A stretch of DNA of 64,000 nucleotides, from assembly GCF_014697575.1 (NCBI RefSeq), contig NZ_JACJSC010000012.1, forward strand, positions 1-64,000. Direction: 5' to 3'. Source of the DNA: Planktothrix sp. FACHB-1365 (GTDB lineage: Bacteria; Cyanobacteriota; Cyanobacteriia; Cyanobacteriales; Microcoleaceae). The notes beneath the pieces are model-generated. The model had not been told where the DNA came from and ran no database searches. It saw only the letters and a list, made by a program, of their open reading frames with translations. Position 1 is the stretch's first letter. The number at the start of each line of letters is the position of its first letter. This document shows positions 63,865-64,000 of the stretch, piece after piece. Position numbers and translations under genes: made by a program.

Positions 63865-64000
63865 TTATGATTTTTTCGTACTCAAAGCATTAGGAATTTG
63901 GCTATCAATAATACTCTGAGAAATATTAGGGATAAACCAATTGATATTATTTCCTTGAACAACCTTCGCTAAGGGGGAGTTAAACTCAAGATTTCCAGAT
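63865..64000 (-). CDS. 3' end of an unrecognised gene (partial)
   Basis: The minus strand is open from the window edge to a TAA at 63865-63867, encoding about 44 residues including KVVQGNNINWFIPNISQSII and ending in ALSTKKS. No family recognised. Confidence 0.5.
   Translation of the reverse strand, partial: SGNLEFNSPLAKVVQGNNINWFIPNISQSIIDSQIPNALSTKKS

Noticed and set aside
1-64000. tRNA, rRNA, tmRNA, RNase P RNA or Yfr1 genes
   Set aside because: No cloverleaf T-loop pattern, conserved rRNA block or Yfr1 core motif was seen on reading both strands; a covariance search was not available.

Overview
The window looks like a chromosomal segment of a filamentous, planktonic cyanobacterium of the Oscillatoriales (Planktothrix-like). 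This rests on gene content: chlorophyll a synthase (chlG), the cyanobacterial pipX-pipY-sepF-proC order, gas vesicle genes gvpK-gvpF-gvpG, frequent GCGATCGC (HIP1) octamers, 8-bp GGGGAYRA tandem tracts and dispersed GTAGAGAC/GTCTCTAC palindromes. The genus is an inference. No tRNA or rRNA gene was recognised.

Layout. 0.4-3.7 kb holds a three-gene cluster (sulfotransferase, 2OG-Fe(II) oxygenase, opine-dehydrogenase-like enzyme) that may make a small metabolite. 3.7-35.9 kb is mostly core genome: a PyrF-PyrE fusion, rpe, an LCP protein, gvpKFG, chlG, a class A PBP, a cobalamin riboswitch in front of cbiX, ecfT, pipX/pipY/sepF/proC, hspA, map, fabG, a y-type thioredoxin, a DUF3102-RusA fusion, comB, an LpxB-like protein, dacB, purU, an M28 peptidase, an ABC-class ATPase and wecB.

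35.9-61.1 kb is a large composite CRISPR-Cas locus. A divergent WYL-type regulator (TIGR03985 family) faces a type III-D-like module: Csx3 fused to a P-loop ATPase, a second stand-alone Csx3, a CARF/Card1-like effector, an HD-less Cas10 with an intact GGDD, a Cas7-like RAMP, Csx10, a tandem Cas7-Cas7 protein, Csx19 and a TIGR03986 RAMP. A type I module follows: Cas3 split by a +1 frame change with HD at the C-terminus, an inverted Uma2-like gene, a structured intergenic region, a 95-codon frame in the same region, then cas8, DevR-family cas7, cas5, cas6, cas4, cas1 and cas2. A leader with a TTGACA-N17-TACTAT promoter precedes 15 identical 37-bp repeats with 14 spacers. There is one Cas6 and one array, so both effector modules probably share one crRNA pool.

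The most interesting part is the non-coding stretch 52.27-52.42 kb between cas3/Uma2 and cas8. On the minus strand it carries a degenerate CRISPR repeat ending in the array's own GGGACTGAAAC handle. This is followed exactly at the repeat boundary by a pseudo-spacer whose first 17 nt match, with one mismatch, a site 108 bp away in the same intergenic region. A -10-like block matching the array leader promoter at 15 of 16 positions lies upstream of it. This is the layout of a crRNA-like regulatory RNA (CreA/CreR type). Separately, an 18-bp inverted-repeat motif is shared by the divergent promoter of the WYL regulator/type III operon and the region just upstream of cas8, 15.5 kb apart, which makes it a candidate common operator.

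61.2-64 kb holds a cupin, a SLOG/TIGR00725 protein, a DUF389 membrane protein, a DUF202 membrane protein and the 3' end of an unrecognised gene.
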